Positions 1 through 7,885 of a stretch of DNA of 64,000 bases are shown piece after piece. The stretch comes from Conyzicola nivalis. Lineage in GTDB: Bacteria; Actinomycetota; Actinomycetes; Actinomycetales; Microbacteriaceae. Location of the stretch: assembly GCF_014639655.1 (NCBI RefSeq), contig NZ_BMGB01000001.1, positions 434,001-498,000 of the forward strand. Reading direction: 5' to 3'. Every line of letters starts with the position of its first letter. Position 1 is the first letter of the stretch. The notes beneath the pieces are model-generated. The model saw only the letters and a list, made by a program, of their open reading frames with translations, made no database searches and was not told the DNA's origin. Position numbers and translations under genes: made by a program.

Positions 1-1
1 C

Positions 2-175
2 ACCAGGGACGCCACCCGGCTCGCTTTCACGAGGCAGCGGATCGTGACCGGTCGCGCGAGCATCGGAGCAGAGGCGGATGAAGCGGCTCTCCTCACCTCC
101 ATCGTCGCCACGCGTGCCGCGCTCAACGCGGCCGTCGCCGGTCGCGCGCCCGTCGGTTCCCGCACCGTGCGGTGA
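2..175 (+). CDS. C-terminal fragment of an unidentified protein (cut by window edge)
   Basis: An open frame enters from the left edge and runs 57 codons to a TGA at 173-175. The fragment is rich in Ala, Arg and Thr with the GC-biased third positions of real coding DNA here. No start is in the window and no motif identifies a family. The following 235 bases contain a perfect inverted repeat and then the helD promoter and ribosome binding site, which fits this being the end of a separate transcription unit. Confidence 0.5.
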   Translation, partial: TRDATRLAFTRQRIVTGRASIGAEADEAALLTSIVATRAALNAAVAGRAPVGSRTVR

Positions 176-214
176 ATAGACCGTGCGCTGAAACGACCCT
201 GCGCTGAAAGAAGG

Positions 215-268
215 AACTCGTCGCCCAGTGGCGCGGCGTTGCCTGCGGCTCAAACTGGGCGACGAGTT
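215..268. repeat. Perfect 15-bp inverted repeat, 24-nt loop
   Basis: Arms at 215-229 (AACTCGTCGCCCAGT) and 254-268 (its exact reverse complement) can form a hairpin between the partial upstream gene and helD. There is no T-run on either side, so it is not a classic intrinsic terminator. It is not the rifamycin-associated element known upstream of some helR genes, whose sequence differs. Confidence 0.75.
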
Positions 269-410
269 GATCTGCCCACAATGGTGCTCCTGCGCCCGCC
301 GGAATGCAATAGCGGACCCGGATCGCCCGGTGCCCCGCCCGGACAGCGGAGTGCACATCCCGGCCACCCGGACAACGTAGGCTGGATACCCTGATTTCGA
401 GGGGTGTGTT

Positions 411-2636
411 GTGGCTTCAGCCGATCTGACCAGCGAGCGCGAGTACGTGGCGGCTCTCTATGCGAGGCTCGACGAACTGCGCGACGACGCCAGGGAACAG
501 CTCGAGGCGGTGCGCAGGACGAACCAGGGCGGCACCCACCAGAACCGCTCGGAGCGCGACGCGTTCGCGCGCATCTACGAGGACCGCGTGAGCCAGCTCA
601 CCGAGATCGACGAGCGTCTCGCCTTCGGCCGGCTCGAGCTCGAGCCCGTCGGCGACGACCCCACGCTGCGCTACATCGGCCGCATCGGGCTGCGCGACGA
701 GAACCTGCAGCCGATCCTGCTCGACTGGCGTGTGCCCCAGGCCCGCGCCTTCTACCAAGCCACCGCCGCCACGCCGCTCGGCGCCCGCGCCCGCCGGCAC
801 ATCACCAGCAAGGGCCGCGAGGTCGTCCGCGTCGACGACGAGATCTTCGATGCCGCGATGCTCGAGGGCGACACCAGCAACCTGCAGGGCGAGGCCGCTC
901 TGCTCGCCACCCTGACGGCGCAGCGAACCGGTCGGATGGGCGACATCGTCGCGACCATCCAGGCCGAGCAGGACCGCATCATCCGCTCCGACCTGCGCGG
1001 CGTGCTCGTGGTGCAGGGCGGTCCGGGAACCGGCAAGACCGCCGTCGCCCTACACCGTGCCGCGTACCTGTTGTATTCGTATCGCGACCGGCTCGCGACA
1101 TCCGGCGTTCTCATCGTCGGACCCAGCCGCTCCTTCCTGCAGTACATCGAGGCCGTGCTGCCTTCGCTCGGCGAGACCGGTGTTGTGCTCTCGAGTGTCG
1201 GCCAGCTCTATCCGGGACTCGATACGGCGACGGACGATGATCAGGATGTCGCGGTGCTGAAGGGTTCGCTCGAGATGGCCGCGCTGCTCGCGCGTGCCGT
1301 GAAGTCGCGCCAGGTCGTTCCCCGCGAACCGCAGACGGTCGAAATCAACGGCGAATACCTGGTGGTCGAGCCGCAGCTCATCCAGAACGCCATGCACCGC
1401 GCGTGGGAGACCCGCAAGCCGCACAACGTGGCCCGTGCCACGTTCAACAAGGCCGCCATCAACGCGCTCAGCAAGCAGCTCGCCGCCCAGCTGCGCGACC
1501 ACGGCAACACGATCGAGGACAGCGACCAGGCCTGGCTGCGCGAAGACATCCGCACCGCCGACGACGTCAAGGTCGCACTCAACACCGCGTGGATTCCGCT
1601 CACGCCGCAAAAACTGCTGCAGGACCTCTACGCGCGACCGCAGTGGCTCGCCTCGCTCACGCCCGACTGGACCCCCGAGAAGCGTGCCCTGCTGCGCCGC
1701 GACCGCGACGCCGCGTTCACGGTGAGCGACGTGCCGCTGCTCGACGAGGCGGCCGAACTGCTGGGATCGGCCGGTGGCGGCGGAGACGCCGAGAAGCGCG
1801 AGCGCAAGCAGCAGCGCAAGCGTGATATCGAGAACGCCGAGCAGTCGATCCGCAACATGGGCGTCGAGGGTCTCGTCGACGCCGAGTCGCTCGCAGACGG
1901 CTTCGAGGCCGCGGTCGAGCGCGGGTCGACCGCCGATCTCGCCGCCGCCGACCGCACCTGGGCCTACGGGCACATCGTGGTCGACGAGGCGCAAGAACTG
2001 TCGCCGATGCAGTGGCGGATCCTGATCCGTCGCAACCCGCAGAAGTCGTTCACGATCGTCGGCGACGTGGCACAGGCCAGCGCCGCCGCCGCATCGTCGA
2101 GCTGGGCCGATGCCCTGCAGCCCCTCTTCGCCGACAGCTGGCGGCTCGAAGAGCTCACCGTCAACTACCGCACGCCCGCGCAGATCGCGGAGACCGCCGA
2201 GTCGATGGCGATCGCGCACGGCCTGTCGATCACCCGGTCGCGGTCGGTGCGGTCGAGCGAGTGGCCGGTCGCCGTCGTCGAGTCGACCGACGTGCTCGCC
2301 GCCACCGCCGACGCCGTCGAGAGCGACCGCGCCATCGACGCGCTCGGCACGATCGCGGTCATCGCCAGCGAATCGCTCGTCGAATCCATCACCGCCCGTC
2401 TGACCGAGACGTTCGGTTCCGACGTCGGGCGGGGAGCGGCCGGCCTCAACCGCGCCGTGGCGGTGCTCACCCCGCAGGAGTCGAAGGGTCTCGAGTTCGA
2501 CGCGGCCATCGTGGTCGAGCCGCAGCTCATCGTCGACGAGATCGGGCGCGGTGCCGCGGCGCTCTACGTTGCGATGACCCGACCGACGCAGCGCCTGCAC
2601 CTGGTGACGACGGGCCCGCTTCCCGTCGGCATCTAA
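411..2636 (+). CDS. helD: HelD-like ATPase/helicase (RNA polymerase recycling factor)
   Basis: This 741-aa protein has the length and layout of actinobacterial HelD: an N-terminal coiled arm (about residues 1-60), a split UvrD/Rep-type ATPase with Walker A GGPGTGKT at residues 203-210, a Walker B-like VVDEAQELSP near 522-531, and the C-terminal motifs SKGLEFD and YVAMTR. HelD proteins bind RNA polymerase, push arms into the primary and DNA channels and release stalled enzyme; some actinobacterial members protect against rifamycins. The GTG start at 411 is preceded by GAGGGG at a good distance and by a possible -10 (TAGGCT, 378-383). The exact class (recycling or rifamycin-protective) cannot be decided from sequence reading alone. 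Confidence 0.88.
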   Translation: MASADLTSEREYVAALYARLDELRDDAREQLEAVRRTNQGGTHQNRSERDAFARIYEDRVSQLTEIDERLAFGRLELEPVGDDPTLRYIGRIGLRDENLQPILLDWRVPQARAFYQATAATPLGARARRHITSKGREVVRVDDEIFDAAMLEGDTSNLQGEAALLATLTAQRTGRMGDIVATIQAEQDRIIRSDLRGVLVVQGGPGTGKTAVALHRAAYLLYSYRDRLATSGVLIVGPSRSFLQYIEAVLPSLGETGVVLSSVGQLYPGLDTATDDDQDVAVLKGSLEMAALLARAVKSRQVVPREPQTVEINGEYLVVEPQLIQNAMHRAWETRKPHNVARATFNKAAINALSKQLAAQLRDHGNTIEDSDQAWLREDIRTADDVKVALNTAWIPLTPQKLLQDLYARPQWLASLTPDWTPEKRALLRRDRDAAFTVSDVPLLDEAAELLGSAGGGGDAEKRERKQQRKRDIENAEQSIRNMGVEGLVDAESLADGFEAAVERGSTADLAAADRTWAYGHIVVDEAQELSPMQWRILIRRNPQKSFTIVGDVAQASAAAASSSWADALQPLFADSWRLEELTVNYRTPAQIAETAESMAIAHGLSITRSRSVRSSEWPVAVVESTDVLAATADAVESDRAIDALGTIAVIASESLVESITARLTETFGSDVGRGAAGLNRAVAVLTPQESKGLEFDAAIVVEPQLIVDEIGRGAAALYVAMTRPTQRLHLVTTGPLPVGI

Positions 2637-2811
2637 CTCTGACGCTCCCGCCCGACAAATCCGGAACCCGGCGTTCGCCCGTACGTCGCAAACACGTCAC
2701 CTCATATTTGGGGGTATCTCAGCACCACCAAGTAGGCGAGAGTAGTACGGGTCGAGCGACGGGACGGGGATCCGCGTCGCTCCAGACACGGCGCGCGGGC
2801 GAGGGAACACC

Positions 2812-3645
2812 ATGACGGACGGCGAGGGGTCTCCGCGCGATCCCGCTCAGCTCGACAATCTGCCCGGACAGTCGGCGATCATCGAGCTGCTGCGCGTGCA
2901 GTCCCAGGTGCCGGGGCGCTCGCGACTCGCCAGCCTGTTCGGCATCAGCCCGCTCAGCGTCGAGTCCCGCCCCTGGTACGACGCCGCGGTGAGCGAGATC
3001 GAGGTCGGCGACGCCCTCGCGCGTCTCGGAGACGGCTGGGTCGTGCTGCACGCCCTGCCCGTCGGCTCCGGTACGACCGACATCGACCACGTCGTCATCG
3101 GGCCGGGCGGCGTGTTCATCATCAACACGAAGAGCCACCCGGGGCAGGCGGTGTGGGCGTCCCAGCGGGCGTTCCTCGTGTCGGGCGTCCGGCACCCCTA
3201 CATCCGCAACATGGAATACGAGATGGGTCGGGTCGAGCGGCTGCTCGGTTCCGCCTCGGGCATCCCGGTCGAGGTCGGGGGCATACTCGCGGTCGTCGCC
3301 GCCAAGAGCATCACGGTTCCCGAGAAGCACCGCGACGTGACGGTCCTCTCCACGGCGTCGCTCGTGCAGTGGCTGCTCGAGCGCACCGTCGTGCTCGGGC
3401 CGACGCAGGTGACCGCGATCGGCGCAGCCGCACAGCTGGCGACGACCTGGCAGCCCGACGCCGAGCCCGTCGGTGACAAGGACGCCCTGCGCGAACGGTT
3501 CGCCGCGCTGCGGGCGCAGGTGCGTCGCGCGTGGCGGCTGCAGGTGGCGTGGGCGACCGTCTTGACGGTCGTCGGTGCGGGCGGCTTCGTGCTCGTGACC
3601 TACTCGATACTGTTGAACGCACTGGGCGCCCTCGGCACCCGTTAG
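2812..3645 (+). CDS. NERD-domain protein with C-terminal membrane anchor (paralogue 1)
   Basis: The 277-aa product contains a nuclease-related domain (NERD) with the expected order of conserved parts: an acidic segment SEIEVGDAL, then DIDHVVIGPGGVFIINTK around residues 92-109, where Asp and Lys resemble the restriction-endonuclease-like core. A hydrophobic helix near residues 245-268 would anchor it in the membrane. The start at ATG 2812 has a GAGGGA ribosome site. A paralogue lies at 10791-11858. The cellular role of such proteins is unknown; the name implies nuclease relationship, not demonstrated activity. It is transcribed separately from helD across a 175-base gap. Confidence 0.8.
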   Translation: MTDGEGSPRDPAQLDNLPGQSAIIELLRVQSQVPGRSRLASLFGISPLSVESRPWYDAAVSEIEVGDALARLGDGWVVLHALPVGSGTTDIDHVVIGPGGVFIINTKSHPGQAVWASQRAFLVSGVRHPYIRNMEYEMGRVERLLGSASGIPVEVGGILAVVAAKSITVPEKHRDVTVLSTASLVQWLLERTVVLGPTQVTAIGAAAQLATTWQPDAEPVGDKDALRERFAALRAQVRRAWRLQVAWATVLTVVGAGGFVLVTYSILLNALGALGTR

Positions 3646-3668
3646 CCCGTCCACACAGGAAGGCCGCA

Positions 3669-4775
3669 ATGCCGCAGCCCGCAGCCCAGTCGCCAGCCCA
3701 GCCCGAAGCCACGCCAGCCGTCATCGGACTCATCGGAGCGGGCTGGCGGGCGGAGTACTTCCTGCGCATCGCCCGCGACCTCCCCGACCGCTTCGTGGTC
3801 GCGCGGGTGCTCGTGCGCACCGAGGAGTCCGCGTCATCCGTCGCTCACAAATGGGGCGTCGCTACGGGGACGAGCCTCGCCGACTTCGTGAAGAACGACT
3901 TCGACTACGTCGTCGTGTCCGCCCCGTGGGACGCCGTGCCCGAACTCATCGTGGCCCTCGTCGCCGCCGGCATCCCGGTGCTGAGCGAGACGCCTCCGGC
4001 TCCGGATGTCGCGGCTCTCCGCCGACTGTGGGGGAGTGTGGGCGGTGCCCCCGTCCAGGTCGCGGAGCAGTACCACCTGCAGCCCCACCACGCCGCCCGT
4101 CTCGCCGTCGTGCGGTCGGGACTGATCGGCGAGGTCTCGAGCGCGCGGGTCTCGGTCGCGCACGGCTACCACGGCGTCAGCCTCGCGCGGCTCTACCTCG
4201 GCGTCGGGTTCGACCCGGTCACCGTCCGCGCCGACGCGCTGACCGACCCGCTGCTGTCGTCGAACGGCCGCGCTGGCTGGCACGACGAACTCGAGGCGGT
4301 TGCGGGCAAGCGCACCGTGGCCCTGCTCCGGTTCGGCGAGAAGTCCGCGGCGTTCGACTTCACCGACGAGCAGTACTTCTCGCCGGTGCGGTCGCGCCAC
4401 CTGTCGGTGCGCGGCACCCGCGGGGAGATCTGGGACAACACGGTGAACCACCTGGTCGGTGTCGGAAACCCGGCGACCGGCGAACTGCTGCGCGACGTCA
4501 CGGGCGTCGAGAGCGAGCTTTCGGGCAATCACCTGCGCCGTGTCACGCTGCACGCCCAGACCTACTTCGAGAACCGGTTCGCGCCGGCCCGGCTCAACGA
4601 CGACGAGATCGCCGTGGCGGAGACGATGCACCGCATGGCGGTGTTCGTCACCACGGGGGAACCGTTCTACTCCCTCGCCGAGGCGAGCCACGACCACCAC
4701 CTGGGGCTGCTCATCGACGAGGCTGCCGCGACCGGCGAGACCGTGCGGTCGGAGCCCATGCCCTGGCAGGCGTAG
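3669..4775 (+). CDS. Gfo/Idh/MocA family NAD(P)-dependent oxidoreductase
   Basis: The start is ATG 3669, set by AGGAAGG five bases upstream, giving 368 aa. The N-terminal Rossmann segment VIGLIGAGWRAEYFLR (about residues 17-32) is the dinucleotide-binding loop. SETPPAP and AEQYHLQPHH correspond to the family's substrate-binding half, where a Lys usually found in EKP is replaced (here ETP). The family oxidises or reduces sugars, inositols and related substrates; the substrate here is unknown. It follows the NERD gene by only 23 bases, so they may share a transcript. Confidence 0.78.
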   Translation: MPQPAAQSPAQPEATPAVIGLIGAGWRAEYFLRIARDLPDRFVVARVLVRTEESASSVAHKWGVATGTSLADFVKNDFDYVVVSAPWDAVPELIVALVAAGIPVLSETPPAPDVAALRRLWGSVGGAPVQVAEQYHLQPHHAARLAVVRSGLIGEVSSARVSVAHGYHGVSLARLYLGVGFDPVTVRADALTDPLLSSNGRAGWHDELEAVAGKRTVALLRFGEKSAAFDFTDEQYFSPVRSRHLSVRGTRGEIWDNTVNHLVGVGNPATGELLRDVTGVESELSGNHLRRVTLHAQTYFENRFAPARLNDDEIAVAETMHRMAVFVTTGEPFYSLAEASHDHHLGLLIDEAAATGETVRSEPMPWQA

Positions 4776-4805
4776 GCTCAGGCCCCTCCGCCTGCCCAGA
4801 CCTCG

Positions 4806-5384
4806 TTACATGCTCGCGACGCTGTGCCTGCGGGGCAGGGTGAGCAGGGTCGAGACGCTGACCACGATGAGCAGGATGGCGCCGAAGATGAGGAACGCCG
4901 ACACGGCCAGGTTCGGGAGCGTGAAGGTGACGATCCCCGCGATGATCGAGATCACGCCGCTCACCAGGGCGAGCCAGCGCGGGGAGACCACGCCCTGGAT
5001 TCCCGCCATGATGTCGATGACGCCCTCGGCGATCCAACCGAAGCCGATCACGAACGCCAGCACGATCAGCGAGCGTTCGGGGCTGGCGAGGCAGTAGACC
5101 CCGGCGGCGACCACGAGCAGGCCGAGGATGCCGGTGAGCCAGCGCATACCGGTCGTGGAGTCGTGTGCGAGGAACGCGACGGTAATGCGGAAGATGCCCG
5201 ACACGACGAGGTAGATGCCGAACACAATGGCGATCGTGACGAGGGTCGCGTTCGGCCAGACCAGGGCGATGATGCCGAGCACGATGCCGACGACCGCGAC
5301 CGCGACGAGCTCGCCGCGGTGCACGCTGATGAAGCTCGACGGGAGACCCGGGAGTGCGTTCTGCTCGTATGTCATAGCGCCCAT
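4806..5384 (-). CDS. HdeD-like small integral membrane protein
   Basis: The 192-aa product has six predicted hydrophobic helices in three pairs, with the repeated pattern of the DUF308/HdeD family (for example GIVLGIIALVWPNATL, repeated later as ISIIAGIVTFTLPNLA). HdeD is linked to acid resistance in E. coli; the role in actinobacteria is not known. It is transcribed leftward, convergent with the oxidoreductase (30-base gap). A second ATG at 5375 is an alternative start; neither has a convincing ribosome site. Confidence 0.78.
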   Translation of the reverse strand: MGAMTYEQNALPGLPSSFISVHRGELVAVAVVGIVLGIIALVWPNATLVTIAIVFGIYLVVSGIFRITVAFLAHDSTTGMRWLTGILGLLVVAAGVYCLASPERSLIVLAFVIGFGWIAEGVIDIMAGIQGVVSPRWLALVSGVISIIAGIVTFTLPNLAVSAFLIFGAILLIVVSVSTLLTLPRRHSVASM

Positions 5385-5426
5385 GCTGGCACTGCCGGCG
5401 GGCCGGGGGAAGATCGTGACGAAATT

Positions 5427-6608
5427 TTAGGGCGAGTCCGGCCTGCGGATTGCCGCGACGAGGCCGGTGATCCTCGGCGTCGGTTCGAGGCCGAGCAGGC
5501 TCTGCAGCGTCGAGCGGTAGCGCTCGAAGACGCGCAGCGCCTCGGACTGGTTGCCCTCGGCGAGGTGCACGCGGATGAGGGTGGCGTGTGCGCTCTCGCG
5601 CAACGGTTCGACCTTGATGGCCGCTCGCGCCGCGCCGGCAGCGTCGGCGAGGCGTCCGGCATCGACCAGGTAGGCGGCCTGCGCCTCGAGCGCGCTCATG
5701 CGCAGTTGGCGCCAGTCCTCGGCCTCGGCGATCACCCAGTCGTCGTACCAGTCGGGAAGCAGTTCGAGCGAGAGCAGCCGTACCGCGGCGGCGGAGAGGT
5801 CGGCCTCGCGCGGCGGGTGCTCGGTCTGCAGCAGGCGCCGGGCCAGCGCCTGGCCGTCACGCAGGTCGACGACGACCGCCTCGGCGAGGCTGAGTCCGGG
5901 GCTGGCCGAGAGGATGGCGTCGCGGGTGGCCGCATCCAATCGGGACAGCGCGGATCGCAGGCTGATGCCGGCGCGCTCGTCCGATACCTCCGGCCACATG
6001 GCGCCCGCCATGGCGATGCGCGCCACGGCCCGGTCGTGCAGCGCGAGGAAGGCGAGCAACCGTTGCGAGCCGACCGAGAGGGCCGCGACGGCTGTACCGC
6101 TCACGCGCAGTTCGAAGCTGCCCAGCAGGGAGATCTCGATCAGCAGGGGAGCCGTGGTCGCGACCGCGGTCGGACGGAAGCGGAGGGCTTCGGCCGCGGG
6201 GGAGATCGCCCGTTCCGTCACGGGCGAGACCGCCCAGCTGTCGGCCCAGGTGCTCAGCGCCACGATCACCGGTTCGAGATTGCGGCCGTTCTGGGTGAGG
6301 ACGTAGCTGTCGTCACCCTGGTGGCGGGTGTGGGTGGCGGTCATCAGTCCGGCGCCCACGAACCCGTCGAGCCGGGCGGCCAGGATGTCCGGCTCGACGG
6401 CGACGCGGCGTTCGAACTCGGAGAAGCGCGTCACATCGTGGAAGATCGCCTCGCGGATGATCAGCAGACTCCACCGTTCGCCCACCGCTTCGAGCGCCCG
6501 CGACGGGGTGAAGTTGGTGGTGCGAGACGCATGACCCGTGGTCTGCGCACGGCTCGGTTCGTTGCGCTCGTATGACGGTTCTTCGGCCGCGGCGCGGACT
6601 AGTTTCAT
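5427..6608 (-). CDS. Fusion regulator: HxlR-type winged helix plus SARP-like wHTH and BTAD
   Basis: The chosen start is ATG at 6608, with GGAG eight bases upstream; longer readings to 6761 have no ribosome site. The 393-aa protein has an HxlR-type DNA-binding domain at about residues 30-121 (ALEAVGERWSLLIIREA, then LTQNGRNLEPVI), followed by a SARP-like OmpR-type domain (about 155-235, beginning LLIEISLLGSFELRVSG) and a helical bacterial transcriptional activation domain (about 245-390). HxlR regulators normally act alone and SARPs normally lack such an N-terminal unit, so this is an unusual combination. Its own promoter carries a direct repeat next to the -10, suggesting autoregulation. Confidence 0.75.
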   Translation of the reverse strand: MKLVRAAAEEPSYERNEPSRAQTTGHASRTTNFTPSRALEAVGERWSLLIIREAIFHDVTRFSEFERRVAVEPDILAARLDGFVGAGLMTATHTRHQGDDSYVLTQNGRNLEPVIVALSTWADSWAVSPVTERAISPAAEALRFRPTAVATTAPLLIEISLLGSFELRVSGTAVAALSVGSQRLLAFLALHDRAVARIAMAGAMWPEVSDERAGISLRSALSRLDAATRDAILSASPGLSLAEAVVVDLRDGQALARRLLQTEHPPREADLSAAAVRLLSLELLPDWYDDWVIAEAEDWRQLRMSALEAQAAYLVDAGRLADAAGAARAAIKVEPLRESAHATLIRVHLAEGNQSEALRVFERYRSTLQSLLGLEPTPRITGLVAAIRRPDSP

Positions 6609-6637
6609 GAGTGTGGCTCCGCTCCTTGCGTCCTGCA

Positions 6638-6663
6638 AGATTAGCGGAAGACCGCGGAAGACC
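6638..6663 (-). promoter_or_regulatory. Promoter with tandem 10-bp repeat for the HxlR/SARP fusion gene
   Basis: On the minus strand the sequence reads GGTCTTCCGC twice in tandem (6644-6663) followed directly by a -10-like TAATCT (6638-6643). The repeats therefore lie over the -35 region. SARP regulators are known to bind heptameric direct repeats just upstream of the -10 with about 11-bp period; here the period is 10 bp, so the match is suggestive only. Confidence 0.45.
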
Positions 6664-6699
6664 GACATTTCACGAGGCCTGTGGCGGGCGAGTCGCGCG

Positions 6700-7770
6700 C
6701 TACACGGTGTGCTGACGACGACGACGGATCGCGACCAGCGAGAGCGTCGCACCCGTGGCAAGCGCGAGCAGGGCGATCATCGCCGGCAGCTGCGGGTCGA
6801 CGCCCGTCGCGGCGAGTTCCTCCGCGGCCGCGGCGCGGACCAACGGCGTGCCCGGGGCGACGACGGGCGCGGCGACAGGGGCGACGACGGGAGCGGCGCC
6901 GGTCGGCGGTACGGGAGCGGCGGGCACCACGTCGGGGGCGGGGACTATCCCGCCGACGCCGGGCACCTGGATCGGTACGGGGGTGCCGAGCGGAGGTCCG
7001 ACATACGTCACGTTTGCGCCGCGGTTGATCAGCTGCACGGAGCAGAACATGAGCGCGCCGCCGCCATTGGCCGAGCCGTTGCACTGGTTGACGCTGATGG
7101 GAATAAGTGCGGTCTCTGTCGACGGTCCGACCGCGCAGTTGACGCGGGTGGGTGCGCCGCCGCCGTTGACGGAGCCGTTGCACTGGGTGATGGTGGCGCC
7201 GGTCGTGGTGTCGTAGCGGTCGCAGTTCAGCGTGGAGTCTCCGCCGCCGGTTCCCGATCCGGCGCACTGGTTGACGGTGGCGGGCGTGATCGTCGCCGCG
7301 CCGGTGATCTCGTTGATGAGCTGTACGGCGCAGATGACGACGCCGCCTCCCGCGTTGCCCGAGCCGTTGCACTGGTCGACCGTCGTGGTGATCTCGTTGT
7401 AGGAGGTGACCACGACGGGGCCGCAGACGGTCGCGGCCGGAGCGCCGATGCACTCGCCGACGGTGACCGTGGACGAGCCGACCCCCGTCGTCACGTCGAC
7501 CGTGTTGACGATCGTGACCTGGCACTCGACCTGTGCGGCTGCCGCGTTGTAGACACTGTTGCACTGGTTGATGGTGACGGCGGCTGACGCCGAGCCGACG
7601 ACGCCGATCGGGGCTATGGCGAGCACGCTCGCGACGAGCGCGATGGCGAGCAAAATCAGTGTGGCGCGAATCCTGGTGGCGCGGATCCCGGTCGTGTCGG
7701 GCCGGCCTTCGCTCATCGGGCCGTCTTGGAGCGCGGTGCCCCGGCGCGCCCCCATCGTGTGCTTGTTCAT
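6700..7770 (-). CDS. Secreted Cys-repeat protein with LAATG sortase sorting signal
   Basis: The start at ATG 7770 has GAGGGG eight bases upstream; the 356-aa product opens with a long signal peptide (hydrophobic stretch about residues 36-60, ending SASA). The mature part holds about six Cys-pair repeats of the form NQCNGSGNGGG followed by a second Cys 5-9 residues later, then a Pro/Val/Ala-rich stalk. The C-terminus shows LAATG, a hydrophobic helix and RRRR, the arrangement recognised by sortases; LAxTG is typical for class E sortases of high-GC Gram-positives. No sortase gene is in the window. The ligand or role is unknown. It is divided from the regulator gene by about 90 bases and points the same way. 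Confidence 0.72.
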   Translation of the reverse strand: MNKHTMGARRGTALQDGPMSEGRPDTTGIRATRIRATLILLAIALVASVLAIAPIGVVGSASAAVTINQCNSVYNAAAAQVECQVTIVNTVDVTTGVGSSTVTVGECIGAPAATVCGPVVVTSYNEITTTVDQCNGSGNAGGGVVICAVQLINEITGAATITPATVNQCAGSGTGGGDSTLNCDRYDTTTGATITQCNGSVNGGGAPTRVNCAVGPSTETALIPISVNQCNGSANGGGALMFCSVQLINRGANVTYVGPPLGTPVPIQVPGVGGIVPAPDVVPAAPVPPTGAAPVVAPVAAPVVAPGTPLVRAAAAEELAATGVDPQLPAMIALLALATGATLSLVAIRRRRQHTV

Positions 7771-7885
7771 GTGAATCCCCTCGGTTGTAGCTGCAGTGTG
7801 GAGCAGCATCCGTTACGGGACCGTCACGGGGACGTGACATCCGCAACTTTTTCGGGACGAATTTTGGGCAGCGAGGTGGGGCGGC

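Noticed and set aside
215-268. Rifamycin-associated element upstream of helD
   Set aside because: The inverted repeat does not resemble the described rifamycin element sequence.
1050-2600. Long antisense frame of 516 codons opposite helD
   Set aside because: GC-rich third positions make long shadow frames; the product is Arg/Gly-rich without motifs and the sense frame is a clear HelD.
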